Origin: Sulfuricurvum sp.
Lineage (GTDB): Bacteria > Campylobacterota > Campylobacteria > Campylobacterales > Sulfurimonadaceae
Reading direction: 5' to 3'
NCBI GenBank assembly: GCA_003245815.1
Contig: QKCD01000132.1
Coordinates: forward strand, 1-48,947
Length of the DNA: 48,947 bases
Part shown: piece after piece, positions 8,437 through 15,871 of the stretch
Position numbering within the stretch: the first letter of the stretch is position 1
Layout: each line of letters begins with the position of its first letter
Made by a program: the position numbers and the translations under genes
The notes under the pieces: model-generated
Told to the model about the DNA's origin: nothing
What the model saw: the letters and a program-made list of their open reading frames with translations, nothing else
Databases searched by the model: none

Positions 8437-9232
8437 CGATTCGCAGAGCCGTGTAGGCTTCCTGCAGCAACTGGAACTTCCGCGTGTAGCGGTTGACGGT
8501 TTCGACGTCTTCGGAGTGGACCCGGTCGGGGTGATAGACCTTCACCAGCTTCTTGTAGCTTTTGCGCAGAGCATCCTGCGATGCGCCGACAGGGCACTCC
8601 AGCACCGTATAGTAGTGCAGCATCTCCCCGATCTGCAGCTGCTCCTCATCATCCTCCCAGTCGTAATCGGCGTAGTCGGCATAGAGGCGCTGCATAAAGC
8701 GGCTGTCGTAGCGGTATTCGATCGTGTAGTGCAGCAGCTGGCGCCGGTTCAGGGCCCGCTCCAGGCGGGACTTCGCCTTCAGGTCCGAAACGTCCAGGAC
8801 GAGCTCCGTCTCCCCGACGCTGGTGACGCAGGAGGCCAACTGTGAGCGGAGGTAGCCAAGCACCCAGCGGTTCGGCGCGTAGAGGGAGAGGGTCACGCTC
8901 TGCGGGTCCCGGGCGTAGAGCTCCACCGTCACCCGCTCGGGCGTCTGCATCTGGTCGAGCTCCACCTTGACCGGCCGCTCCAGGCAGCGCATCAGCGACC
9001 GCAGGAAGAACCCTTCGTCGAGCTCGTGCCGGCGGGCGTAGTGGCGGCCGAGCGTCTCGAAAAAGGTCCGTTTGCGCTCACGCTGCCACTCGGTATGCAG
9101 CACCAGTACGGCACGGGGAAGAAAGAGCATCTGCTCCGCGGAGCCAGCGAGGAACTCCGACATCCAGGGGGTTTCGAGGGTCGCAAAGTCGGTCCGTATC
9201 AGCACCATGTTGGGCTGCAGGACGATCTCCAT
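8429..9232 (-). CDS. J-domain protein with C-terminal J domain
   Basis: The 267-residue product has an N-terminal region of about 195 residues without a motif I recognise. It contains a run of beta-rich segments and an Arg-rich stretch near residues 50-68. A J domain fills the last 65 residues: HYYTVLECPVGASQDALRKS, then KVYHPDR with the HPD motif needed to stimulate Hsp70 ATPase. A J domain at the C-terminus differs from the usual N-terminal place in DnaJ. I place the start at the ATG at 9232 (MEIVLQPN). The frame is open far upstream, but that part reads as a shadow of aguB. A second ATG at 9341 cannot be excluded. No good ribosome binding site is visible at either. Confidence 0.8.
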   Translation of the reverse strand: MEIVLQPNMVLIRTDFATLETPWMSEFLAGSAEQMLFLPRAVLVLHTEWQRERKRTFFETLGRHYARRHELDEGFFLRSLMRCLERPVKVELDQMQTPERVTVELYARDPQSVTLSLYAPNRWVLGYLRSQLASCVTSVGETELVLDVSDLKAKSRLERALNRRQLLHYTIEYRYDSRFMQRLYADYADYDWEDDEEQLQIGEMLHYYTVLECPVGASQDALRKSYKKLVKVYHPDRVHSEDVETVNRYTRKFQLLQEAYTALRIVS

Positions 9233-9278
9233 CCCCTCGACCCGGGTGTCGTAGTGTCTCTTGAGGGAGCCGATGCGG

Positions 9279-9309
9279 CCGGCTTTCGCGGCCGTGCGGC
9301 CAAAGCCGG
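9279..9309. repeat. inverted repeat between aguB and the J-domain gene
   Basis: Arms CCGGCTTT and AAAGCCGG are perfect and enclose a second short GGCC/GGCC pairing. It lies in the 206-base gap between the aguB stop and the J-domain start. No T-run follows on the minus strand, so it is not a classic intrinsic terminator; it may be a leader hairpin. The rest of the gap shows no supported gene. Confidence 0.45.
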
Positions 9310-9438
9310 TCGGTTCGGGAGCGGATAGTTGCTTTCTCATGCACGAGGAGAAGCAAAAGCAGTGCCAACACGACACCATGCAGACAGAACGTACCGGAGC
9401 CGCTCCGTCACGGCGGAGGGGTTCTGCCGGGCAGAAAC

Positions 9439-10290
9439 TTATTTCGGCTGGGTCAGCTCCCCGTAGCACTCGGGACGGCGGTCCGCAAAGAGGGCCCAGT
9501 AGTCGCGCTGCTTTCTGTTCTCCTCCAGGTCGAAAGAGGCGATGAGGATCTCCTCTTTGTCCCGGGAGGCGTCGGCGATCTTGGAGCCCGTGTAGTCGGT
9601 GATGAAGGAGGAGCCGTAGAAAGTGAGGCTGCAGCTCTCGCCCGCCTCCTCGCCGATGCGGTTGGCAACGATCACCGGGATCGTGTTGGCGGCGGCGTGC
9701 CCCATCTGCACCCGCTGCCAGTGGTCCTTGGAGTCGACGTGGATCTCCGGTTCGCTGCCGATCGCCGTCGGGTAGAAGATCAGCTCCGCCCCCAGCAGCG
9801 CCAGCGAGCGCGCCGTCTCGGGGAACCACTGGTCCCAGCAGATGCCGACCCCGATCTGCCCGAACTTCGTCTGCCAGACCGTGAAGCCCGTATCCCCCGG
9901 TTTGAAGTAGAACTTCTCCTCGTACCCCGGCCCGGAGGGGATGTGGGTCTTGCGGTAGTTCTCCATCACCCGGCCGTCGGCGTCGATGACGACGAGAGAG
10001 TTGAAGTAGTGTTTCCCGTCGCGCTCGAAATAGCTGATCGGAAGGACGACGCCGAGCTCTTTCGCCAGCGCGGAGAAACGGGCGATGACGGGGTTCCCCT
10101 CCAGGGGACGCGCCCATTCGAAGTACTTCTCGTCCATATCCTTGCAGAAGTAGTACCCTTCGAAGAGTTCGGGCAGCAGGATGATCTGCGCCCCCTTCGC
10201 CGCCGCTTCGCGCACCATCTTCTCCGCCTTCTCGACGTTCGCCGCCCTGTCCGCCGACATCTGCATCTGTACTGCTGCTACCGTAACCAT
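9439..10290 (-). CDS. aguB: N-carbamoylputrescine amidase
   Basis: A 283-residue nitrilase-superfamily amidase with the catalytic triad in order: Glu in LLPELFEGYYF, Lys in NYRKTHIPSG and Cys in VGICWDQWFPE. The LPELFEGYYFC and GICWDQWFPETAR segments are characteristic of N-carbamoylputrescine amidohydrolase. That enzyme turns N-carbamoylputrescine into putrescine, carbon dioxide and ammonia in the arginine-agmatine route to polyamines. The start is the ATG at 10290, which has GGAGGAG 6 bases upstream; the ten extra upstream codons in frame are not needed. Its -10 box overlaps the recQ stop codon, so it is probably transcribed on its own as well as by read-through. The agmatine deiminase partner is not in the window. 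Confidence 0.92.
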   Translation of the reverse strand: MVTVAAVQMQMSADRAANVEKAEKMVREAAAKGAQIILLPELFEGYYFCKDMDEKYFEWARPLEGNPVIARFSALAKELGVVLPISYFERDGKHYFNSLVVIDADGRVMENYRKTHIPSGPGYEEKFYFKPGDTGFTVWQTKFGQIGVGICWDQWFPETARSLALLGAELIFYPTAIGSEPEIHVDSKDHWQRVQMGHAAANTIPVIVANRIGEEAGESCSLTFYGSSFITDYTGSKIADASRDKEEILIASFDLEENRKQRDYWALFADRRPECYGELTQPK

Positions 10291-10324
10291 CACTGCTCCT
10301 CCATCGTCCGGAATTATCAAGGGA

Positions 10325-10330
10325 ATTATA
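10325..10330 (-). promoter_or_regulatory. -10 box TATAAT for aguB, overlapping the recQ stop codon
   Basis: The last codon and stop codon of recQ (GTA TAA) form the box. A start about 7 bases downstream would leave a leader of about 28 bases containing the GGAGGAG site of aguB. Confidence 0.55.
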
Positions 10331-12116
10331 CCAGTGAGCGGAGCAAAGCAAGAAACGCCTCGCCGTAGCGTTCGAACTTCACCTCCCCGACGCCGCTGAT
10401 TTGCAGCATCGCCGCTTTGTCTTCAGGCTGCGATGCCGCCATCTCCTTGAGAGTCTTGTCGCTGAAGACCATGTAGGGGGCGATCCCCTGCTCGTCCGCC
10501 AGCTCCTTGCGCAGTACGCGCAGCGCCTCGAAGAGGCCGACGTCGTAGTCGACCGTCTCGAGCACTGCCTTGCGGCTTACCCGTTCCCGGACGCTGAGGC
10601 GTTCGCGGGCGATATCGAGGCTCTCGCCGGATTTGAGCCAGGCCGACCCCTGCGGGGTGATGTAGAGCCCCTTGTGCTCCCCCTGGCCGACGAGCTCGAG
10701 CTCGAGCAGCCGCTCCCCGATAGCGAGCCACTGCTCCCGACCGCGCTCCTTTCCGATGCCGTAGACGGAGAGGGTTTCGTGGCCGTTATCGAGGATGCGC
10801 TTCTCCGTCGAACCGCGGAGTACGTCGACGACGTAGTGCATCCCGAAGCGCTGCCCCGTGCGGTAGAGCGCCGAGAGGAACTTCTGGGCCTCGACGGTGA
10901 TCGCCTCCTTCTCCTTCTCGGGGTTGATGCAGTTGTCGCACATGCATTTGCAGGGGTCGATCGTATCGCCGAAATAGGCGGCGAGGAGCTGGTGGCGGCA
11001 GCGTTCGGCGTTGGCGTAGCGCACCATCGCCTGCAGCTTGTCGTAGGCGTGCTGCTTGTAGGGTCCCTCCTCCAGCTGGTCCACGAGGCCCCGGCGCTGG
11101 GCGATGTCGCCGGCGGAGTAGAGCAGCATCACCTCCGACGGCTCCCCGTCGCGCCCTGCCCGGCCGATCTCCTGGTAGTAGTTCTCGATCGTCTTAGGCA
11201 GGGACATATGGACGACGAAGCGGATGTTGCTCTTGTCGATCCCCATCCCGAAAGCAACCGTGGCGACGACGACCTCCACCTCGTCGTGGACGAAGTCGTG
11301 GTAGGTGGCGTTGCGCTCGGCGGTGTCGAGCCCGGCGTGGTAGGCACGGGCACGGACCCCCTGGCCCTGCAGGTAGTGCGCCAGGCTCTCCGCCGCGTTG
11401 CGGGTGAAGGTGTAGACGATGCCGCTTTCGTCGCGGTGGCTCTGCAGAAAGGAGAGGAGCTGCGCCCGGCCGTCCTTGATGCGGTGGCGCACCTGGACAA
11501 GGAGGTTCTCCCGGAAGATCGTGCCCCGCAGCAGTACCGGGTCCTGCAGCCGCAGCTGCTCAGCGATATCGGCGTGCACCTTCTGGGTCGCCGTCGCCGT
11601 GAAGGCGGCGATGCCGACGCCGGGGAAACGCTCCTTCAGCAGCCCGAGGCGGCGGTAGTCGTCGCGGAACTCGTGCCCCCACTCGCTGACGCAGTGGGCC
11701 TCGTCGATGACGAAGAAGGCGATGGGAAGCTGCGAAAGCATCTGCAGGAAATAGCTGTTGCTCAGCCGCTCGGGGGCGACGTAGAGGAGTCTGATATCGC
11801 CGGCGAAGAGGCGCTGGCGGATCGCCTCGGAGGCCTCGGCATCCTGCATCGAGGAGAGCATCTCCGCCTTGACCCCCTGCGCTTTGAGCGCGCTCACCTG
11901 GTCGTGCATCAGCGCCAGCAGCGGGGAGACGACGATCGTGATCCCCTCCATCAGCAGGGCGGGGAGCTGGTAGCAGAGCGACTTGCCCCCGCCGGTCGGG
12001 AGAATCATCAGCAGGTCCCGGCGGTTCAGGATCGCGTTGACCGCCTCCTCCTGCAGGGGGCGGAAACCGGAAAAGCCGAAGACCGACTGCAGGGTATGGC
12101 GGCATCTTTCGTCCAA
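10326..12116 (-). CDS. recQ: ATP-dependent DNA helicase RecQ
   Basis: The 596-residue protein has motif 0 (FGFSGFRPLQEEA), Walker A LPTGGGKSLCYQLPAL, the DEAH box in VIDEAHCVSEWGHEF, and the later helicase motifs (ATVAFGMGIDKSNIRFVVH, QEIGRAGRDG). A RecQ zinc region follows (CRHQLLAAYFGD, then CKCMCDNC), then a winged-helix RQC part and a C-terminal HRDC domain ending ISGVGEVKFERYGEAFLALL. RecQ is a 3'-5' helicase acting in recombination and replication repair. Length and domain order are those of a complete RecQ. The start is a TTG at 12116, supported by AAGGA 8 bases upstream; no ATG serves near there. Confidence 0.97.
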   Translation of the reverse strand: MDERCRHTLQSVFGFSGFRPLQEEAVNAILNRRDLLMILPTGGGKSLCYQLPALLMEGITIVVSPLLALMHDQVSALKAQGVKAEMLSSMQDAEASEAIRQRLFAGDIRLLYVAPERLSNSYFLQMLSQLPIAFFVIDEAHCVSEWGHEFRDDYRRLGLLKERFPGVGIAAFTATATQKVHADIAEQLRLQDPVLLRGTIFRENLLVQVRHRIKDGRAQLLSFLQSHRDESGIVYTFTRNAAESLAHYLQGQGVRARAYHAGLDTAERNATYHDFVHDEVEVVVATVAFGMGIDKSNIRFVVHMSLPKTIENYYQEIGRAGRDGEPSEVMLLYSAGDIAQRRGLVDQLEEGPYKQHAYDKLQAMVRYANAERCRHQLLAAYFGDTIDPCKCMCDNCINPEKEKEAITVEAQKFLSALYRTGQRFGMHYVVDVLRGSTEKRILDNGHETLSVYGIGKERGREQWLAIGERLLELELVGQGEHKGLYITPQGSAWLKSGESLDIARERLSVRERVSRKAVLETVDYDVGLFEALRVLRKELADEQGIAPYMVFSDKTLKEMAASQPEDKAAMLQISGVGEVKFERYGEAFLALLRSLV

Positions 12117-12291
12117 GGGGGATCCTTTACGTGGTAATGTTACAGCAGTTTCGTGCAGCGTAGCAGCTTGATCGCATTCGGCACTTTATTATGACAACGT
12201 GACACATAACGCACCCCTCTGCCTCGTATGAGGCTAGCTTCAATGCCATAGCGGCCAGCGTCGTCGGATGGGACTTGGTTCCATTTGACGT

Positions 12292-12735
12292 TTACAATAC
12301 AGACGTATCGACGACGATCGTCACCGGCCCGTCGTTTTGAATGGTCACATCCATATGGGCGCCGAAACGGCCGCTCTGCACCGGCACCTGTTTGGAGGCT
12401 TCGGCGATAAAGTAGTCGTAAAGCGCCTCCGCGCGCGAGGGCTCCGCGGCGTTGTCGAAGGAGGGGCGACGCCCCTTCTTGATGCTCGCCCCCAGGGTGA
12501 ACTGGGAGATCACCAGCATTGCCCCGCCGATGTCGAGGAGCGAGCGGTTCATCTTTCCCGCCCCGTCGGCGAAGATCCGCAGGTTCACGATCTTGGCCAG
12601 CGCCCTGTCGATATCCTCTTCGCTGTCCTCTTTCAGGACACCGAGCAGAATATTGAGCCCTTGGCCGATCGACCCGACGACCTCGCCCTCAACGGTGACG
12701 CTTGACGATGAGACACGCTGCAAAATGGCGATCAT
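12292..12735 (-). CDS. dtd: D-aminoacyl-tRNA deacylase
   Basis: This 147-residue enzyme removes D-amino acids (and glycine from tRNA-Ala) from tRNAs. It has the family hallmarks: the start [18 protein letters not shown], the active-site segment ISQFTL, and the Gly-cisPro loop NDGPVTI near the C-terminus. The start is the ATG at 12735, with GGAG about 6 bases upstream. Only 11 bases separate this ATG from the encoded CCA end of the tRNA-Arg gene, which is on the same strand. If the two are cotranscribed, tRNA 3' processing would leave a very short dtd leader carrying just that ribosome binding site. The gap to recQ (about 175 bases) holds a small GCCTC/GAGGC hairpin at 12221-12234 and no gene. 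Confidence 0.96.
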   Translation of the reverse strand: MIAILQRVSSSSVTVEGEVVGSIGQGLNILLGVLKEDSEEDIDRALAKIVNLRIFADGAGKMNRSLLDIGGAMLVISQFTLGASIKKGRRPSFDNAAEPSRAEALYDYFIAEASKQVPVQSGRFGAHMDVTIQNDGPVTIVVDTSVL

Positions 12736-12746
12736 GACAGCTCCAG

Positions 12747-12823
12747 TGGTGTCCCGGATGCGATTCGAACGCACGACCTTCGGATTAGGAATCCGATGCT
12801 CTATCCTGCTGAGCTACCGGGAC
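12747..12823 (-). tRNA. tRNA-Arg (anticodon CCT)
   Basis: On the minus strand the sequence folds as a standard tRNA. The acceptor stem is GTCCCGG/CCGGGAC, the D arm has GCTC/GAGC and the anticodon stem is TCGGA/TCCGA around the loop TTCCTAA. The T arm holds TTCGAAT, the discriminator base is A and the CCA end is encoded. The anticodon CCT reads the rare AGG arginine codon. It lies just before dtd, and argS is only 1.5 kb away on the same strand. Confidence 0.97.
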
Positions 12824-12975
12824 AGGGGTAAGACACACAACGGCATCAACGCATCGTCGCTGCCAGGGATGCGTATTTTACAGAAAATAGCGGGTTGAAT
12901 CAACCGCTCCCCGCCCAAATCCCCGCTTTCGGGCGATATGCGCGCAGAAGTGACATTGCCTAAAGGGAGATGCCC

Positions 12976-12981
12976 TATAAT
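12976..12981 (+). promoter_or_regulatory. -10 box TATAAT for the DUF167 gene, leaderless geometry
   Basis: Perfect TATAAT followed by six bases and then the ATG at 12988. A transcription start 6-7 bases after the box would be the A of the start codon. The only purine-rich stretch, AAAGGGAG, lies upstream of the box and so would not be in such a transcript. Confidence 0.5.
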
Positions 12982-12987
12982 GGCGGC

Positions 12988-13275
12988 ATGTGGTACGAAT
13001 GGAAAAACGGCAACACCCTGATCCTGCGCCTGCGGGTGCAGCCCAAGGCGAGTAAAGACGAACTGGCCGAAATGATGGAAGATGCGCGCAAGCTGCGCAT
13101 CACCGCCCCGCCCGTCGACGGCAAGGCGAACAAGCATATTGTCGCGCTGATCGCGAAGATGTGCAAGGTGGCGAAATCGGATGTGAAGATCGTCAGCGGG
13201 GAGTTGGGCAGAAGCAAAACGGTGGCTGTCACGGCACCGAAACTGCTGCCCGACGGGGTTGAAAAAGGAGCATAA
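12988..13275 (+). CDS. DUF167 (YggU-type) protein
   Basis: The 95-residue protein is a compact alpha/beta member of the DUF167/YggU family: LILRLRVQPKASKDEL near the start, LRITAPPVDGKANKHIVALIAK in the middle and VKIVSGELGRSKTVAV at the end. The APPVDGKAN and GxxxxxK elements are the family hallmarks. Its function is not established. I place the start at the ATG at 12988; an in-frame ATG at 12970 is possible but overlaps the -10 box. The TAA stop forms the left end of a perfect palindrome whose right end is the stop codon of the convergent argS gene. Confidence 0.88.
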   Translation: MWYEWKNGNTLILRLRVQPKASKDELAEMMEDARKLRITAPPVDGKANKHIVALIAKMCKVAKSDVKIVSGELGRSKTVAVTAPKLLPDGVEKGA

Positions 13276-13297
13276 AACACCTCTATGAGGTGTTTTA
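13273..13297. terminator. bidirectional terminator made of two convergent stop codons
   Basis: A perfect 11-base-pair stem (TAAAACACCTC with its complement) around the 3-base loop TAT. It has T-rich 3' arms on both strands. Each outer TAA is the stop codon of a gene: DUF167 on the plus strand and argS on the minus strand. Confidence 0.8.
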
Positions 13298-14875
13298 CAT
13301 CTTGTCCTTCGCGGTGATCCCCATCATGGAGAGGCCGACACGCAGCGAGAGGCCGACGACCATAAAGAGTTTGAGGTACTTCGCCTCGTCCTCCGTCCCG
13401 ATGATGCGGTAGTCGTAGTAGAACTTGTGCAGCCGCGCCGCCAGGGTCTTGAGGTACTCCGGCAGCTTCTGGACCTGGCGGGAGGTGAAAGCGTCTTCGA
13501 TCACCTCCGGCAGCAGCAGCGCTTCGAAAAGGAGCGCGTCGCCGTCTTCGTTCAGCCCCAGCAGCGGCGCCGCCGCGATCTCCTCGCGGGAGAGGTCGCT
13601 CTTTTCCAGGATCGTCTGGATGCGGGCGTGGGCGTAGTTGACGTAGAAGACCGGGTTGGAGCTGTCCTGTTTCTTGAGCTCCTCGACGTCGAACTCGAGG
13701 GAGGTATCGCTCTTTTTCGACGCGAAGATAAAGCGCAGGGCGTCGGGTCCGATCTCGTTGACGATGTCGCTCATCAGGATGACGTTGCCCGCGCGCTTGC
13801 TCATCTTGTAGGGTTCGCCGTCTTTGAGCAGGCTCACCATCTGCGACAGCAGAATCTCCAGGCTCTCCGCGTCGTGGCCGAGGAACTGCGCCGCGGACTT
13901 GACCCGGGAGATGTAGCCGTGGTGGTCCGCGCCCCAGATGTTGATGTGGTGATCAAACCCCTGCTCGAACTTGCGGTTGTGGTAGATGATGTCGCCGGCG
14001 AGGTAGGTCGGGCGGCCGTCTTCACGGACGACGACACGGTCCTTCTCGTCACCGTGCTCCGTCGAGCGGAGCCATACCTTGCCGTCGGCTTCGTAGGCCC
14101 CTTCGCCCAGCTTCGCCATCACGCGGTCCCACTCGCCGTAGAGCGACGCTTCGCTGACGAAGGTGTCGAAGTGGATGTTCGCGTCGGCGAGGTCGCTGAC
14201 GATCAGTTCCATCACCTTGTCCTTCGCCCAGAGCGCGAGTTCCATCTGGCGGGATTCGTCGGCGAAGACCTCTTTGCCGAACTTCTCCGCCGCCGCGGCG
14301 GCGAGGTCGCTCAGGTATTCGCCGCGGTAGTACTTCTCGGGCCATGCGACCGTCTCGCCGAGGATCGCCGCGCGTCCCTCGAGCTGCAGGGAGAGTCCCA
14401 GCAGGTCGATCTGGTTCCCCGCGTCGTTGACGTAGTACTCCGCCGTGATGTCGTAGCCCAGACGGCGTCCGAGACGCAGCAGGGTGTCACCGTAGACGGC
14501 GCCGCGGGCGTGGCCGATATGCAGCGGCCCCGTCGGGTTCGCGCTGACGAACTCCAGCAGGATCTTCCCGCTGCACTCCGCATTGCCGAAAGCCGCTTCG
14601 TTCTCCAGCGCCCAGGAGGCGTACTCGTTCAGAAAGTGCTCGGAAAGGCGGAAGTTGATGTATCCCTTGACCGACTCGACGGCAGAGAACATCTCCGACT
14701 CGCCGAACGACGAGGCAAGATCTTCGGCAATCGCCATCGGGGATTTACGGAGTTCTTTGGCCAGGGAGAAAGCTATGGGAGTGGCGTAGTGGCCGAAGGA
14801 GCGGTCCTTCGGCTTTTCCAGAACGGCGTCGCGTTCAAATTGGTTGCGCAGGAGCGCCTGTACACGCTGTTTCAA
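13295..14875 (-). CDS. argS: arginyl-tRNA synthetase
   Basis: A 526-residue class I synthetase with the HIGH motif (GPLHIGHARGAVYGDTL) and the KMSKS-type motif PYKMSKRAGNVI. It has an N-terminal ArgRS additional domain (RSFGHYATPIAFSLAKEL) and a C-terminal DALR anticodon-binding domain starting near NPVFYVNYAHARIQTIL. It charges tRNA-Arg. The start is a TTG at 14875, three bases after the tatA stop codon; no ATG lies near the family N-terminus. It ends in the terminator palindrome at 13273-13297. The order argS-tatA-gmk-acidic protein is the one I recall from C. jejuni and H. pylori. Confidence 0.97.
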   Translation of the reverse strand: MKQRVQALLRNQFERDAVLEKPKDRSFGHYATPIAFSLAKELRKSPMAIAEDLASSFGESEMFSAVESVKGYINFRLSEHFLNEYASWALENEAAFGNAECSGKILLEFVSANPTGPLHIGHARGAVYGDTLLRLGRRLGYDITAEYYVNDAGNQIDLLGLSLQLEGRAAILGETVAWPEKYYRGEYLSDLAAAAAEKFGKEVFADESRQMELALWAKDKVMELIVSDLADANIHFDTFVSEASLYGEWDRVMAKLGEGAYEADGKVWLRSTEHGDEKDRVVVREDGRPTYLAGDIIYHNRKFEQGFDHHINIWGADHHGYISRVKSAAQFLGHDAESLEILLSQMVSLLKDGEPYKMSKRAGNVILMSDIVNEIGPDALRFIFASKKSDTSLEFDVEELKKQDSSNPVFYVNYAHARIQTILEKSDLSREEIAAAPLLGLNEDGDALLFEALLLPEVIEDAFTSRQVQKLPEYLKTLAARLHKFYYDYRIIGTEDEAKYLKLFMVVGLSLRVGLSMMGITAKDKM

Positions 14876-14878
14876 TGC

Positions 14879-15124
14879 TTACGCTTGTTTTTCGGTTTCT
14901 TTGGGTGCTTCCGTTTTCGCACCTTCGCTGGAGCCCTCTACTTTTTTCGGCTCGCCTGCGGACGCAACTTCCGTTGTATCATCATCATCTTTTACAGATT
15001 TTTTGAAGTTTTTAATCCCTTGACCCAGACCTTTTGCAAGTTCCGGAATCTTTTTACCTCCGAACAAAAGCAATACGACTGCCAAGATCAGAATGAGTTC
15101 AAATCCGCCAGGAATCTGAGGCAT
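14879..15124 (-). CDS. tatA: Sec-independent translocase subunit TatA
   Basis: The 81-residue protein has a short N-terminal membrane helix ([20 protein letters not shown]) with the [22 protein letters not shown] hinge and amphipathic helix typical of TatA. A charged, low-complexity tail rich in Glu, Lys and Thr follows. TatA forms the pore of the twin-arginine system that exports folded proteins. AAGGAAC precedes the ATG at a normal distance. TatB and TatC are not in the window. Confidence 0.95.
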   Translation of the reverse strand: MPQIPGGFELILILAVVLLLFGGKKIPELAKGLGQGIKNFKKSVKDDDDTTEVASAGEPKKVEGSSEGAKTEAPKETEKQA

Positions 15125-15176
15125 ATTGTTCCTTTCCAGTGGGTCTTGGTTGACCCGTTATAAAATTCAGGCGCAC

Positions 15177-15182
15177 AGTATA
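15177..15182 (-). promoter_or_regulatory. -10-like box TATACT upstream of tatA
   Basis: TATACT on the minus strand about 53 bases before the tatA ATG, in an AT-rich 123-base gap after gmk. A TATAAC closer to the gene is an alternative. Confidence 0.4.
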
Positions 15183-15247
15183 ACTATGCTTTGCTGTAAC
15201 TGTCCTTAGCTATCTATAAGGTATCTCTATACGTATCTTTAAGGCCC

Positions 15248-15871
15248 TCAGGCGTTCGCTTCCCACTCCTGGATGAACTGGCTGATCTCGAGGCTGGGGA
15301 CCTTCAGCCGCGCCGCGTTGGCGATGGAGATCAGGTAGGAAGCCGCCTCGTCGAGATCGTCGTTGATGATCAGGAAGTCGTATTCGCTGATACGCTGCAC
15401 CTCGCGCTTGGCCATGTGGATCCGCTTCTCGATGATCTCCTCGGCATCGGTGCCCCGCCCGTCAAGGCGCTGTTTGAGCTCCCGGAGCGACGGGGTGGTG
15501 ACGAAGACCGACGTTGTGATGTCGCCGAGGCGGTTCTGCACGGCATCATGCCCCTGGACGTCGATGTCGAAGATCACGAGCTTACCGTCTTTAAGGGCCT
15601 CTTTGACCGGTTTGATGGAGGTGCCGTAGTAGTTGCCGTGCACCGTCGCATACTCCAGGAAATGCTCCTCCTCGATATCCTGTTTGAAGGCTTCCTCGGT
15701 GACGAAGTGGTAGTGCACCCCGTCGACCTCCCCTTCGCGCATCGGCCGCGTCGTCGTCGAAATCGAAAAGTAGTGGGGCCCGATATGGTCGATGATCTTG
15801 CTGATCAGCGAACTCTTACCGGCTCCGCTCGGTCCTGAAAGTACTAGAATCGCTCCCGTCTCTTTATTCAC
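15248..15871 (-). CDS. gmk: guanylate kinase
   Basis: The 207-residue enzyme has the P-loop SGPSGAGKSSLISKI and the GMP-binding TTTRPMREGEVDGVHYHF. It also has the FLEYATVHGNYYGT segment and the lid and Arg-rich region with RLDGRGTDAEEIIEKR. It phosphorylates GMP to GDP. I place the start at the GTG at 15871 because GGAG lies 9 bases upstream; a TTG at 15886 is the upstream limit. The start overlaps the end of the acidic-protein gene by 8 bases, so the two are translationally coupled. Confidence 0.95.
   Translation of the reverse strand: MNKETGAILVLSGPSGAGKSSLISKIIDHIGPHYFSISTTTRPMREGEVDGVHYHFVTEEAFKQDIEEEHFLEYATVHGNYYGTSIKPVKEALKDGKLVIFDIDVQGHDAVQNRLGDITTSVFVTTPSLRELKQRLDGRGTDAEEIIEKRIHMAKREVQRISEYDFLIINDDLDEAASYLISIANAARLKVPSLEISQFIQEWEANA

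Noticed and set aside
9078-9371. Short frame beginning with a run of leucines, like a membrane helix
   Set aside because: After the hydrophobic start it becomes an Arg/Pro/Gly-rich shadow of the J-domain gene; no ribosome binding site and no domain.
9233-10351. Upstream extension of the J-domain frame to 640 codons
   Set aside because: The extra part lies over aguB in another frame and reads as Arg/Gly-rich shadow sequence; the J-domain protein starts much later.
10401-12137. Plus-strand frame of 578 codons opposite recQ
   Set aside because: Shadow of a complete helicase; no motif or ribosome binding site.
13427-15163. Plus-strand frame of 578 codons opposite argS and tatA
   Set aside because: Shadow of two certain genes that it crosses.
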